Shown: one piece after another, positions 44,497 to 52,907 of the stretch
Position numbering within the stretch: position 1 is the stretch's first letter
How the letters are laid out: each line of letters opens with the position of its first letter
Assembly (NCBI GenBank): GCA_964580435.1
Contig: CAZOKP010000004.1
Span: 18,248-82,247, forward strand
Length of the DNA: 64,000 nt
Reading direction: 5' to 3'
Source: CAZKEW01 sp964580435
GTDB lineage: Bacteria > Acidobacteriota > Aminicenantia > Aminicenantales > UBA8522
The notes under the pieces: model-generated
The model's database searches: none
What the model saw: the letters and a program-made list of their open reading frames with translations, nothing else
What the model was told of the DNA's origin: nothing
Position numbers and translations under genes: made by a program

Positions 44497-45867
44497 CTAT
44501 TTCTTTTCCTCCTTCTTTTCTTGGGGTATCTGCGCCTTCCAGTCTTTTGCGTCTTTGGGGAATTCGGCCAGAAATGAGGAGTCCACGAGAAAGAGGTATG
44601 CCAGGTTCGGGTTCTTCACAACGACCTGCTTTTTCTCTTTGACCTCAAGCCCGACGAGGAGTTGGGTCTGTTTCTCCTTTTCGTTTTCTTTTGTCCAAAT
44701 CGTAACCTCGGCTTGAGGCTGGGCCAGACCGTATTCCTGAAGACTCTTCGGAGAATCTATGAATTCGGCGGCTTCCAAGCTTTCTATTTTGCGGAGAAAT
44801 GTCTCGATCCTTGGTTTGTCTGCTTCTTCTTTTAGCGCCTCACCCAAGAACCATTTTTCATCCTTGCCCTTAATGGCCGTGAGAGCGAGAGGGCCGGCTC
44901 TGAGCTGGAGCTTTTGGGCCTCCCAGCTGTTGAAAGCCACGACCTGCTTGTCTCTCACATCCCCCTCCTTTTTCTCGATGCTGGCGAGGACTTGTCCGTC
45001 CACGGCGATGATTTTTGAAGAAAGAGAGGTTGTGGCATAGACATTGTCCCCGTCCTTATGGAGAAAGAAAATGATCTCCTGGTTCTTGGAGGCCAGAGTG
45101 AGCGAGATGAGATACTCAGGGTCCTTGAGCCCGCATTTTTTGATATCCTCATCGTGCTTCTGTTCCGAGACGAACTCTTTGGCCCTGAGCTCGGCCAGCG
45201 TCCGCAGGATATCCTCAATCTGGCTCTTCTTGGCCAGAGCGTTTAGGGGCTTTTGGAAGAACCAGTCCATTTCTTTCTTCTGAGCTTCCCAGATGATGTC
45301 CTGTGCTCGCAGTTTGATGGCGTTGACATCGGCCGGCTCGAACCTGAAGATGTCCTTCTGGCGAAAATCAAAAGTCTTCTTGTCGAGCAGGCTCTTGAAG
45401 GAGCTGGAGATGAGGACGATCCTGGGGTCATCTTCTTTTTTGGCAAAAAGGGCGTTATCAAGCGGATTCTCCATGCCGATGAGTATCTTCACAGGTTGTG
45501 GCTTGTTTTTATACCAAAGGGTCAGCTCTTTCTTAGGAATTTCGTACTTGGTCATGTCCCCGCCCTCTTTTTCGACGACCCGTTCGATCCTGAGGCTTGA
45601 AAAATCCTCGGCCAGGCGGTTGACCTCGGTGGAATCCGCTTTTGCTTCCAAGGGTTCGGTGATGAGCCAATCCTCGCCGCTATCCTTTTTGAAAGCGATA
45701 GTTCCGTCCTCTTTTTTCAGGGTGATCTTTTCGACGTCCGCAGAGGAAAGGTCCACGAGCTTCTCTTCGCCCTCCTTTTTTTCCTGGGTTTTCGATTCGA
45801 AGAAGATAACAAAGGCCAGGAGTGCCGCAAACACAACCAGGAGGATAAGGGTGGTCTTGATTTTCAT
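44497..45867 (-). CDS. DUF4340 domain protein of the Gld-like ABC cluster
   Basis: The start is the ATG after GGAGAAGATCGCT, giving 456 residues; it overlaps the GldG-like stop by 4 bp. An N-terminal membrane anchor (about 5-25) is followed by repeated beta-rich DUF4340 segments (ADVEKITLKKEDGTIAFKKDSGEDWLITEPL, repeated twice more in weaker form) and a basic, Lys/Glu-rich C-terminus. DUF4340 genes commonly sit beside GldA/F/G-like ABC operons. The function is not established. It is expected to face the periplasm. Confidence 0.88.
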   Translation of the reverse strand: MKIKTTLILLVVFAALLAFVIFFESKTQEKKEGEEKLVDLSSADVEKITLKKEDGTIAFKKDSGEDWLITEPLEAKADSTEVNRLAEDFSSLRIERVVEKEGGDMTKYEIPKKELTLWYKNKPQPVKILIGMENPLDNALFAKKEDDPRIVLISSSFKSLLDKKTFDFRQKDIFRFEPADVNAIKLRAQDIIWEAQKKEMDWFFQKPLNALAKKSQIEDILRTLAELRAKEFVSEQKHDEDIKKCGLKDPEYLISLTLASKNQEIIFFLHKDGDNVYATTSLSSKIIAVDGQVLASIEKKEGDVRDKQVVAFNSWEAQKLQLRAGPLALTAIKGKDEKWFLGEALKEEADKPRIETFLRKIESLEAAEFIDSPKSLQEYGLAQPQAEVTIWTKENEKEKQTQLLVGLEVKEKKQVVVKNPNLAYLFLVDSSFLAEFPKDAKDWKAQIPQEKKEEKK

Positions 45868-47432
45868 AGCGATCTTCTCCTGATCCAAACGGAAATGCCC
45901 AGGACAAGAATAACAAGAGGCAGGATGATGACGGACATGAAGAAAATCAGCCTCCCTTGCGAGGGTGTGAGCTGGATCGTACGAGGCGTGGTGGTCTTGG
46001 GCTGGATGGAGATCAGGTCCGCCTCCTGGGTCAGCCAGTTGACCGTGTTGAGGAAGAGGTTTCCATTTCCGGAAAAGTTATAGTACCTGTTGGAGGCAAA
46101 ATCTGAATCCCCGAAAACAGCCAGCCTTGCCTCCGGCTTCTTTTCTTCTCTCTCTTTTTTTTCTTCGGGCTTTTCCACCGCTTCTTTCTTCTCTTCCATC
46201 GACTTGACCGTAACAACCGCGGCGAGCGGAATCGGACCTTGTATATCTTTATCTTTGTCGAATGCCGCCGTCTTTTGGTCGAGCTGCCTCTCCGACCAGG
46301 AGTTCGGGCTCGTTTTGCCAATGATGTTGACATTCACTCCCTCAGGTTTTGGCTCCGCGACATTCACCGAGCGGGCATAGGGAAAGAACGTGGCGTAGCG
46401 AAAGTTGGCGGTGATTTCCTGAGGTTCATACTCTGTGATGACGGGCATGAAATAGTCGCCCCCAAAAAGCCGGGACACCGTGTCCACGACCACGTCGTTT
46501 TCGAGCTTCACTCCATAGCCCAGGAGGAAGGGGGTAAGCCCGGGTGCCGTCTCCGGGTCGACCATGAAGAACACCCTGCCCCCCCGGCCGATATAGCTCT
46601 TTATGGTTTCCAGTTCGTTTGGCAGAAGGTCTTTCTTGGGTCCGGGAATGATGAGGAGCGCGCAGTCTTGAGGAAACGTCTCCGATAACGCCAGGGTGAG
46701 TTTCTTAACCTCATAGCCGAGCTTTTGGAGCTCGTCCTTGGCCGCAGAAAAGCCGCTGTCCTCGGTGACTTCGATGCTGCCTTCACCGTGGCCTTCAAGA
46801 AAATAGATCATCTTTTTCTTCTCTCTCGAGATCTTGATGAGCGCGTTGGTGATATCTTCTTCGGTCGTCGTGGTGATTCTGTTTTCTTTATCGCTGCTTT
46901 CGAAAATCGTGGTTCCGTCCTGGGTCACGCCGTACCGTTTGACGATTCCAGGATTCTTGTCCGGGTCGATGAACTCAGGCTTGATCTTGTTGGAATGATA
47001 GGCATAGATCTTGAGCAGGGCCTCCATTCTGGCCCGGCCCGCGTTGCCTTCCCGGAAAAAGGCTTTGATCAAGACGTCTTGTTTCAGGTTCTTCAAAACC
47101 TTGATGGACTGGTCGGCAAGGCTGTGGATCTTGGCTTCAGTAAAATCAGTCCGGTAGTGGTGCCGGGCGAGAAAGTAATTCGCCAGGACAAGAATCGCGA
47201 GAACGAGGACAACGACCAGCAGCAGGTTGCTGGAATAGAGAAACGATCTGCGGCTGAAGCCGCGTTTCAACGAGGACAGGTTGAGGATTGTATAGACTAT
47301 GAGCGAAACGAATCCAAGCATGAGGATGGCCAGGTCCGTTGTTTTTCGCTGGGGCCATATGATCAGGGAAATCAAACCCGCAAGAACCAAGGTCAGGCCG
47401 ATGTAATTCAGGTATTTCTTCATGGTTTCCAT
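45864..47432 (-). CDS. GldG-like ABC-type substrate-binding membrane protein
   Basis: The 522 residues begin at ATG 47432 after GGAGGTAGGCC. Two or three N-terminal helices precede the GldG/ABC_transp_aux domain (TDFTEAKIHSLADQSIKVLKNLKQDVLIKAFF, EGHGEGSIEVTEDSG, LLIPGPKKDLLPNELETIKSYIGRGGRVFFMVDPE). A low-complexity Glu/Lys stretch lies near 405-430, and a C-terminal helix is present (LIFFMSVIILPLVILVLG). In Flavobacterium GldA, GldF and GldG form a transporter needed for gliding; in other phyla the homologous cluster has unknown cargo. It is coupled to DUF4340 downstream. Confidence 0.88.
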   Translation of the reverse strand: METMKKYLNYIGLTLVLAGLISLIIWPQRKTTDLAILMLGFVSLIVYTILNLSSLKRGFSRRSFLYSSNLLLVVVLVLAILVLANYFLARHHYRTDFTEAKIHSLADQSIKVLKNLKQDVLIKAFFREGNAGRARMEALLKIYAYHSNKIKPEFIDPDKNPGIVKRYGVTQDGTTIFESSDKENRITTTTEEDITNALIKISREKKKMIYFLEGHGEGSIEVTEDSGFSAAKDELQKLGYEVKKLTLALSETFPQDCALLIIPGPKKDLLPNELETIKSYIGRGGRVFFMVDPETAPGLTPFLLGYGVKLENDVVVDTVSRLFGGDYFMPVITEYEPQEITANFRYATFFPYARSVNVAEPKPEGVNVNIIGKTSPNSWSERQLDQKTAAFDKDKDIQGPIPLAAVVTVKSMEEKKEAVEKPEEKKEREEKKPEARLAVFGDSDFASNRYYNFSGNGNLFLNTVNWLTQEADLISIQPKTTTPRTIQLTPSQGRLIFFMSVIILPLVILVLGISVWIRRRSL

Positions 47433-47435
47433 GGC

Positions 47436-48203
47436 CTACCTCCAACGTCTCGACTGGATCACAGAATGAGTCAGGAAGAGGGCGAAAAAGGAGAAACTGA
47501 GATAATAAACGACATCCGTGGTGTCGAGGATGCCACTTGTCATGCCGTCAAAATGCTGGAATATAGAAAGATAGTTGAGCACGTCTCTCCATATCCCTGT
47601 CGCCGAGTAGGACGCCCAGTTTAGAATCCAGAAAAGGAGGAGAGCGCCGAAGGTCAAGATCGCCGACACGATTTGGTTCTTTGTGAGAGAAGAGAAAAAG
47701 ACGCCGGCAGCGATAAAAGCCGCGCCCATCAGGAAGAGGCCCAGATAGCCGTTAAGGATCTGGACAAACTCAGGATTTCCCCAGAGAAACGTGAAAATGG
47801 AAAGAAGACCGGTCAGCGCCAGCATGGCGGCCAGAACCACCAGGGCGGCCACATATTTTCCCAGGAGGACCTGAAGAACATGGACCGGAGAAGTGAAAAG
47901 GAGCTCTTCCGTTCCAGTCTTCTTCTCTTCTGAAAAGAGGCGCATGGTCAGTAGGGGCAACATCAAAAGGAGGATGATACTCATATTGTGGAAAAGCGGG
48001 GAATAGACCATCTGGTTGATATCGATCTGCTGATAATAATAAGGATTCTGGGCCATCTGCATGGACTGGGAATTGAACCACCAGATGGCGCTGTAGAAAA
48101 AGAAACCGACCAGGACAAGGAAAACACATATAACCACATAAGCGATGGGCGAGGTAAAGTACGTTTTGACCTCTTTTCTGGCGATAATCCCTATGTTTCT
48201 CAT
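47436..48203 (-). CDS. ABC transporter permease (GldF/ABC-2 type)
   Basis: The start is ATG 48203 after GGAGGTACGGAACA, giving 255 residues; the longer frame runs over the ATPase gene. MRNIGIIARKEVKTYFTSPIAYVVICVFLVLVGFFFYSAIWWF and LLTMRLFSEEKKTGTEELLFTSPVHVLQVLLGKY are typical of ABC-2 or GldF permeases, with about six helices. It should form the membrane part of the transporter with the overlapping ATPase (4 bp). Confidence 0.9.
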   Translation of the reverse strand: MRNIGIIARKEVKTYFTSPIAYVVICVFLVLVGFFFYSAIWWFNSQSMQMAQNPYYYQQIDINQMVYSPLFHNMSIILLLMLPLLTMRLFSEEKKTGTEELLFTSPVHVLQVLLGKYVAALVVLAAMLALTGLLSIFTFLWGNPEFVQILNGYLGLFLMGAAFIAAGVFFSSLTKNQIVSAILTFGALLLFWILNWASYSATGIWRDVLNYLSIFQHFDGMTSGILDTTDVVYYLSFSFFALFLTHSVIQSRRWR

Positions 48204-49126
48204 TGTTCCGTACCTCCCGAGACGATACGCAGGTAAAGGTCCTCGATGTCCATGGCCACAGGCTTCATCTCCAGGAGACCCCAGCCTTTCTCCACCGCCA
48301 GCTTTGAGACAGCTTCGCGGAGGTCTTTTCCGGGGACCCACTCGATAGTAAATTCGCCATCCTGCCGGGATACCCGGTCAACTCCAGGGATCGCTTGCAA
48401 AAAAGAAACGGCTTCCTCGTGGCCCTTTTTAAGCTTAAGGACGACGCCTTCTTTCTCTCCGAAAGAAGTTGTCAATTCCTCCAACGAGCCTGAAGCCATG
48501 AGCCTGCCTTCATTGATGATAACCACTCCATCGCATGTTTGTGTGACTTCGGCCAGGATGTGAGTCGAGAGCATAATGGTATGCTCGCCTTTGAGGGATT
48601 TGATGAGCTCTCTGATCTCCTTGATCTGAGCCGGGTCGAGACCGATGGTCGGCTCGTCAAGGATCAGGATCTGCGGGTCATGGATGAGGGCCTGGGCGAT
48701 TCCGACACGCTGCTTATACCCCCGGGATATGTTTTCGATGAGCCTGTTTTTGACCGCTTCGAGGCCGCTGACTTCAAGCGCCTTGCCCAGGGCCTGTTTC
48801 CGCTTTGAGGATGGGACCTGCTTAATCGCCGCCACAAAAGTCAGGTAGTCGGAGACGGTCATTTCGGTATAAAGGGGGACTACTTCAGGAAGATAGCCAG
48901 TGATCTTTTTGACCTCGTTGGGCTGCTCAAAGACGTCAAACCCGGCGACGCAAGCTTTGCCCTTGGTCGCAGGCAAAAACCCGGTCAGGATCCTCATGGT
49001 GGTTGTTTTGCCGGCGGCATTGGGGCCGAGCAGTCCCCAAATGTCGCCTTTTTCCACCTTGAAACTCAGGTCGCTGACGGCCATAAGGTCGCCATATTTT
49101 TTGGTCAGGTGTTCAACTTCGATCAT
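48200..49126 (-). CDS. ABC transporter ATP-binding protein (GldA-like)
   Basis: The start is ATG 49126 after AAAGGAGTCAAAGC, giving 308 residues. Walker A is GPNAAGKTTT, the signature is NISRGYKQRVGIAQAL and Walker B is ILILDEPTIGLDP, with the switch His in MLSTHIL. The C-terminal extension (about 220-308) with EEAVSFLQAIPGVDRV is usual for ABC-2 exporters of the GldA group. It powers the permease encoded downstream. argS ends 45 bp upstream, so the cluster may share its transcript. Confidence 0.93.
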   Translation of the reverse strand: MIEVEHLTKKYGDLMAVSDLSFKVEKGDIWGLLGPNAAGKTTTMRILTGFLPATKGKACVAGFDVFEQPNEVKKITGYLPEVVPLYTEMTVSDYLTFVAAIKQVPSSKRKQALGKALEVSGLEAVKNRLIENISRGYKQRVGIAQALIHDPQILILDEPTIGLDPAQIKEIRELIKSLKGEHTIMLSTHILAEVTQTCDGVVIINEGRLMASGSLEELTTSFGEKEGVVLKLKKGHEEAVSFLQAIPGVDRVSRQDGEFTIEWVPGKDLREAVSKLAVEKGWGLLEMKPVAMDIEDLYLRIVSGGTEQ

Positions 49127-49170
49127 GCTTTGACTCCTTTCTTTTAAGAAACTGGCTCGGTTCCCTCTTC

Positions 49171-51108
49171 TTACATTTTTTCGGGCCGGGGAATGCCCAT
49201 AAGAAAGAGGGCCTTTTTGAGAACTTCCTTGATGTAAAAAATGGCCAGTATGCGCACTTTTTTTAGGTCCTTGTTTTCTTCGCTCAGGATGGGATAGAGA
49301 TGATAATAAGCGTTGGTCTTTTGGCACAGATTGAAGGCGAACTTGGCCAGATGGGAAAACTCGAGGGAGAGGATGGAATTGGGGACCTGCTCCTCGAACT
49401 GAGATGCGTAGAAAACCAGGTCCCAAAAATCCCGGGCCTCATCTTTCGCCAGAAGATCAAGCGGGAGCTTATCCCGCTTAAGGAGATTTTCCATCTCTTT
49501 CTCGCCGAAATCCTCTCTCTCCGCGAGCTTTCTAAAGATGCTGTTCAGCCGGACAAAGGTGTACTGGAGATAAGGGCCGGTTTCTCCCTCGAAGCTCAGC
49601 GCCTCCTCGAAGTCAAAAATGATCAAAGAATTCCTGGCGAATTTGAGCATGAAATAACGCAGGGCTCCTGTAGCGATCTGCCGGGCGACAGAAACCTGGA
49701 GGTCGGGGCCGAGCTCAGGGTTTCTTTTCTCGACTTCCGCCAGGGCCTTTTCCTCCAACCTGTCGAGAAGGTCGTCCGCCTTGACCCCGAGGCCTTTCCT
49801 TCCCGAAACTTCAAGGAAGCTGCGTTCCTTATCTTCCTCGCGGATGTCATAGGCCAGCTCTTTGAGGCTTTTCGGCGAAAGGGCGACCATCTCGTAGGAG
49901 AAATGGATGGATTTTTCGGCTTGAGTGATGTAATTCAGAGATCTCAAACCTTGGACGACGATCTTTTGAAGATAGGATTGCCGAGTATCAATGACGTTGT
50001 AGACTTTGGTGGCCCGGCCGAAAGACGCACTGTTCCGGTTGGGCAAAGACGTGGTGATCCAGATGGTCCTGTCGCCTTCTTGCACAAAAGGCTCATAATA
50101 GAAATCTTTATCCAGAAGGCCGAATTTCCAGAGCTGGTAGGCAATATCCTTGCCGACATAGGTCACAGTCCCATCCGAGCGGACAATGACTTTCTCCCTC
50201 TCTGCCTCATCTTTGAGCCTCATGACCCAGCAGCCGGCATTCGCTCCTTCGTCCGAAAGAAAGATGGCCTTTTTGTCTCGCAGGAGTGAAAAAGCCTTTT
50301 CCCAGAATCTGAGCCCTAAGATGCTGCTTTCGCAAGGAAGTACATCATAGGTGACATCGATGCGCTTCATGGTCTCGAGGTGCGCTTGCAGAATGCGGCG
50401 AGAAACGGCGTGACCCAGGGCTGCCTCCGGGTTTTCCCCCAGTTCGATTTTTTTAAGGATTTCCCCCCGCCTGGGCTGAGCGTCAGGGTTGGCTTCGAGA
50501 TAGCTGGAGGTGCGTGCATAAAGGTCCCAGCAATAGTAATCGAATTTATCTTTGATTGTGTCAAAGTCGGCAAGGGTCTTTTTCTCCAGGTCCATTAATC
50601 CAAAGACGACATCTACTACCTGCACTCCGGTATCGTCGATATAGTTCTGGACTTCGACATTCTCGCCTTTGTACCTGAGGCAGCGGGCCAGGGTGTCGCC
50701 CAGGCAAGCATTGCGCAAATGTCCGATGTGCGCGGCTTTGTTCGGGTTGATATTGGTGTGCTCGATGGTGATTTTTTTCTCTTCAGGAAAGAGGGACGAC
50801 GACGTCAGAGCCGCAAGTTCGGCCTGGAAAAACGATGTCCGGTCGAGAAAAAGATTGATATACCCCGGTCCGGCCACTTCGGCCTTGGCCACTCCGCTGA
50901 GCCCCGAAAAAGAGGGGAGAAGGTCTTGGGCCAGCAGGCGCGGGTTCGTTTTCAAGCGCTTGCCCAGCTTGAACGGAAAGGTCAGGCTGAGATCCCCGAA
51001 GTCCTGCTGCGGAGTGGAGGTTATCTCGATCTCCGACTCGGCAAGCGGGTGTTTGTCCCGAATCCTAGCTAGAATTTCCTGCTTGAGCTTAGCCTTGAGC
51101 TTGATCAT
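49171..51108 (-). CDS. argS: Arginyl-tRNA synthetase
   Basis: The 645-residue class I synthetase has HIGH in KAAHIGHLRNACLGD and, in place of KMSKS, SGRKGLGVKADDLLD, as usual for ArgRS. The N-terminal Add-1 domain (about 1-95) and the C-terminal DALR anticodon-binding domain (about 525-645) are present. The ATG lacks a Shine-Dalgarno sequence and is only 12 bp from a TATAAT, so the leader must be very short. It is the first gene of a long minus-strand run that goes on through the ABC cluster, mutY and the DHH-like gene. Confidence 0.96.
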   Translation of the reverse strand: MIKLKAKLKQEILARIRDKHPLAESEIEITSTPQQDFGDLSLTFPFKLGKRLKTNPRLLAQDLLPSFSGLSGVAKAEVAGPGYINLFLDRTSFFQAELAALTSSSLFPEEKKITIEHTNINPNKAAHIGHLRNACLGDTLARCLRYKGENVEVQNYIDDTGVQVVDVVFGLMDLEKKTLADFDTIKDKFDYYCWDLYARTSSYLEANPDAQPRRGEILKKIELGENPEAALGHAVSRRILQAHLETMKRIDVTYDVLPCESSILGLRFWEKAFSLLRDKKAIFLSDEGANAGCWVMRLKDEAEREKVIVRSDGTVTYVGKDIAYQLWKFGLLDKDFYYEPFVQEGDRTIWITTSLPNRNSASFGRATKVYNVIDTRQSYLQKIVVQGLRSLNYITQAEKSIHFSYEMVALSPKSLKELAYDIREEDKERSFLEVSGRKGLGVKADDLLDRLEEKALAEVEKRNPELGPDLQVSVARQIATGALRYFMLKFARNSLIIFDFEEALSFEGETGPYLQYTFVRLNSIFRKLAEREDFGEKEMENLLKRDKLPLDLLAKDEARDFWDLVFYASQFEEQVPNSILSLEFSHLAKFAFNLCQKTNAYYHLYPILSEENKDLKKVRILAIFYIKEVLKKALFLMGIPRPEKM

Positions 51109-51120
51109 ATTAATTTAACT

Positions 51121-51126
51121 ATTATA
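51121..51126 (-). promoter_or_regulatory. Extended -10 promoter of argS
   Basis: On the minus strand, TTTTGCTATAATAG supplies a TGC-extended consensus TATAAT. The start codon follows 12 bp later, leaving a leader of about 6 bases. Confidence 0.6.
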
Positions 51127-51163
51127 GCAAAATTCCCTGCGCTTGTCTGATCCCACTTTTTCC

Positions 51164-51192
51164 TTGCCAGGCGGATGCTTCTATGGTAGTAA
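51164..51192 (+). promoter_or_regulatory. Possible promoter of gcvT
   Basis: TTGCCA (51164-51169), a 17-bp spacer and TAGTAA (51187-51192) lie 27 bp before the ATG. CTATGG (51181-51186) and CCATAG (51205-51210) could form a small hairpin next to GAGGTGG. There is no glycine-riboswitch signature. Confidence 0.35.
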
Positions 51193-51219
51193 ATAACTTT
51201 CCCATAGAGGTGGAACACT

Positions 51220-52317
51220 ATGAAAAAAACCCGATTTTATGAGTGCCATAAAAGCCTTGGGGCGCGCATGATTGAGTTCTTTGGCTGGGAGATGCCCGTC
51301 GAATACAAAGGGATCATCGAGGAGCACATGGCCGTCCGTGAACACGCCGGGCTGTTCGATGTCAGTCATATGGGCGAAATAATCATCAAGGGAAAGGACG
51401 CTCTCGCTTTTGTTCAGCATCTCACTCCCAATGACGCCGGCCGGCTGGCCGTTAACCAGGTCCAATACACGGCCCTAACGACGCCGGAGGGGACCTTCGT
51501 TGATGATATGCTGGTCTACTGTCTCGGTCCTGAAGAATACCTTCTGGTTGTCAATGCAGCCAACACAGACAAAGATTACGCCTGGGTCGTGGCTCATAAA
51601 CCGGCCTTTGATGTCGTAACCGAAAACGCCAGCGATCGGTATTCCCAGCTGGCTCTCCAGGGTCCCGAGGCTGCAACAATACTTCAGCCGCTGACGGACG
51701 TCAATTTGGCGGAGATGAAGTCATTCTGGGCCGCGAAAGGAAAGGTCGCGGGAGTTGAAGCCCTTGTTTCGCGCACGGGCTACACCGGAGAAGACGGGTT
51801 CGAGATTTACACTGTTTCTCCCGAGCCGGCGGTCGTCTGGGATAAGATTTTGGAGCAGGGGAAGGGACATGGGATCCATCCCATCGGGTTAGGTGCCAGG
51901 GACACTCTGCGGCTCGAAGCCAAGCTGATGCTTTACGGGAACGATATCGATGAAACGACCACAGTCCTGGAAGCTGACCTCAAGTGGATCGTCAAGTTCA
52001 AAAAAGGCGATTTTCTCGGCCGCGATGTCCTGTCCAAGCAGCTCGAGGACGGGGTGAGGACAAAGATCGTCGGGTTCGAACTTCTGGAGCGAGGCATCGC
52101 GCGGCCTCACTATCCCGTGTTCCTCAAAGGCCAGAACGTGAGTCATGTGACTTCAGGCACCTTTTCGCCATACTTGAAAAAGAGCATCGGACTGTCCTAT
52201 CTGCTTGTCGAAGACACGGGGATCGGTGCTGAAATCGAGATCGGCATAAGAGATAAACGGGTGAAAGCCAGAGTCGTCCCGACACCATTTTATAAGCGAG
52301 GTGAAAAGTCCGCATGA
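51220..52317 (+). CDS. gcvT: Glycine cleavage system aminomethyltransferase (T protein)
   Basis: The 365 residues match GcvT: MIEFFGWEMPVEYKGIIEEH, GLFDVSHMGEI, LQGPEAATILQPLTDVN, SRTGYTGEDGFEIY, GLGARDTLRLEAKLMLYGNDI. The T protein transfers the methylene from the H-protein lipoyl arm to tetrahydrofolate and releases ammonia. GAGGTGG is the ribosome site. It begins the glycine cleavage gene set, which continues with gcvH 179 bp later. Confidence 0.96.
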   Translation: MKKTRFYECHKSLGARMIEFFGWEMPVEYKGIIEEHMAVREHAGLFDVSHMGEIIIKGKDALAFVQHLTPNDAGRLAVNQVQYTALTTPEGTFVDDMLVYCLGPEEYLLVVNAANTDKDYAWVVAHKPAFDVVTENASDRYSQLALQGPEAATILQPLTDVNLAEMKSFWAAKGKVAGVEALVSRTGYTGEDGFEIYTVSPEPAVVWDKILEQGKGHGIHPIGLGARDTLRLEAKLMLYGNDIDETTTVLEADLKWIVKFKKGDFLGRDVLSKQLEDGVRTKIVGFELLERGIARPHYPVFLKGQNVSHVTSGTFSPYLKKSIGLSYLLVEDTGIGAEIEIGIRDKRVKARVVPTPFYKRGEKSA

Positions 52318-52496
52318 GGTATATATTTTGAATACGAGAATGGACGCCTAACCGACAGGTCGCTTCTCCATGGCTTGTTGCTATCATAATTGCTCGATTT
52401 GTTGTAAAATTATGGACCTAGTTCCTCTCGCGGGAAACATCATTTCTGGGAGGCGGATCACGCTTCTGGCGTTCAATTTTGTCTGAGGAGGAAGAA

Positions 52497-52883
52497 ATGT
52501 ATCCAAAAGATTTCTATTACAGCAAAGACCATGAATGGGTGAAAATCGAAGGCGATAACGCGACCGTCGGAATCACCGATTTCGCTCAGAAGCATTTGGG
52601 CGATGTCGTTTACATCGAGCTTCCAGCGATCGGAACCAGGCTGGATGTCCACCAGACCATCGGCGTTGTCGAATCTGTCAAGGCCGTGTCCGATGTTTAC
52701 TCGCCAATATCGGGTGAGGTCATCGCCGTCAATGACGGGCTGAATGATTCGCCGGAAATGATGAACCAGGACCCGCACGGCAAGGGCTGGATCATCCGGA
52801 TGAAGGTCAAGGACAAAACGGACCAAGAAAAACTCATGAACTCGGTTGATTACGAAAAATATCTTGAAGGAATCGAATCCTGA
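52497..52883 (+). CDS. gcvH: Glycine cleavage system H protein
   Basis: The start is ATG 52497 with GAGGAGGAAGAA (128 residues, standard). The lipoylation site is the Lys in ESVKAVSDVYSPISGEV. HEWVKIEGDNATVGITDFAQKHLGDVVYIELP is the usual N-terminal half. It carries the aminomethyl group between the P, T and L proteins. gcvPA follows 24 bp later. The L protein (dihydrolipoyl dehydrogenase) gene is not in this window. Confidence 0.96.
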   Translation: MYPKDFYYSKDHEWVKIEGDNATVGITDFAQKHLGDVVYIELPAIGTRLDVHQTIGVVESVKAVSDVYSPISGEVIAVNDGLNDSPEMMNQDPHGKGWIIRMKVKDKTDQEKLMNSVDYEKYLEGIES

Positions 52884-52907
52884 GGAGCGGGCAGCAGAAG
52901 GCTGAAC

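Noticed and set aside
50060..50080. A string resembling the reverse of the conserved GACAGGACC block
   Set aside because: It is a short match inside argS coding sequence without the flanking helices or other blocks.
51109..52496. A glycine riboswitch before gcvT or gcvH
   Set aside because: Neither interval has the tandem aptamer sequences of that family; only a short hairpin near the gcvT ribosome site is seen.
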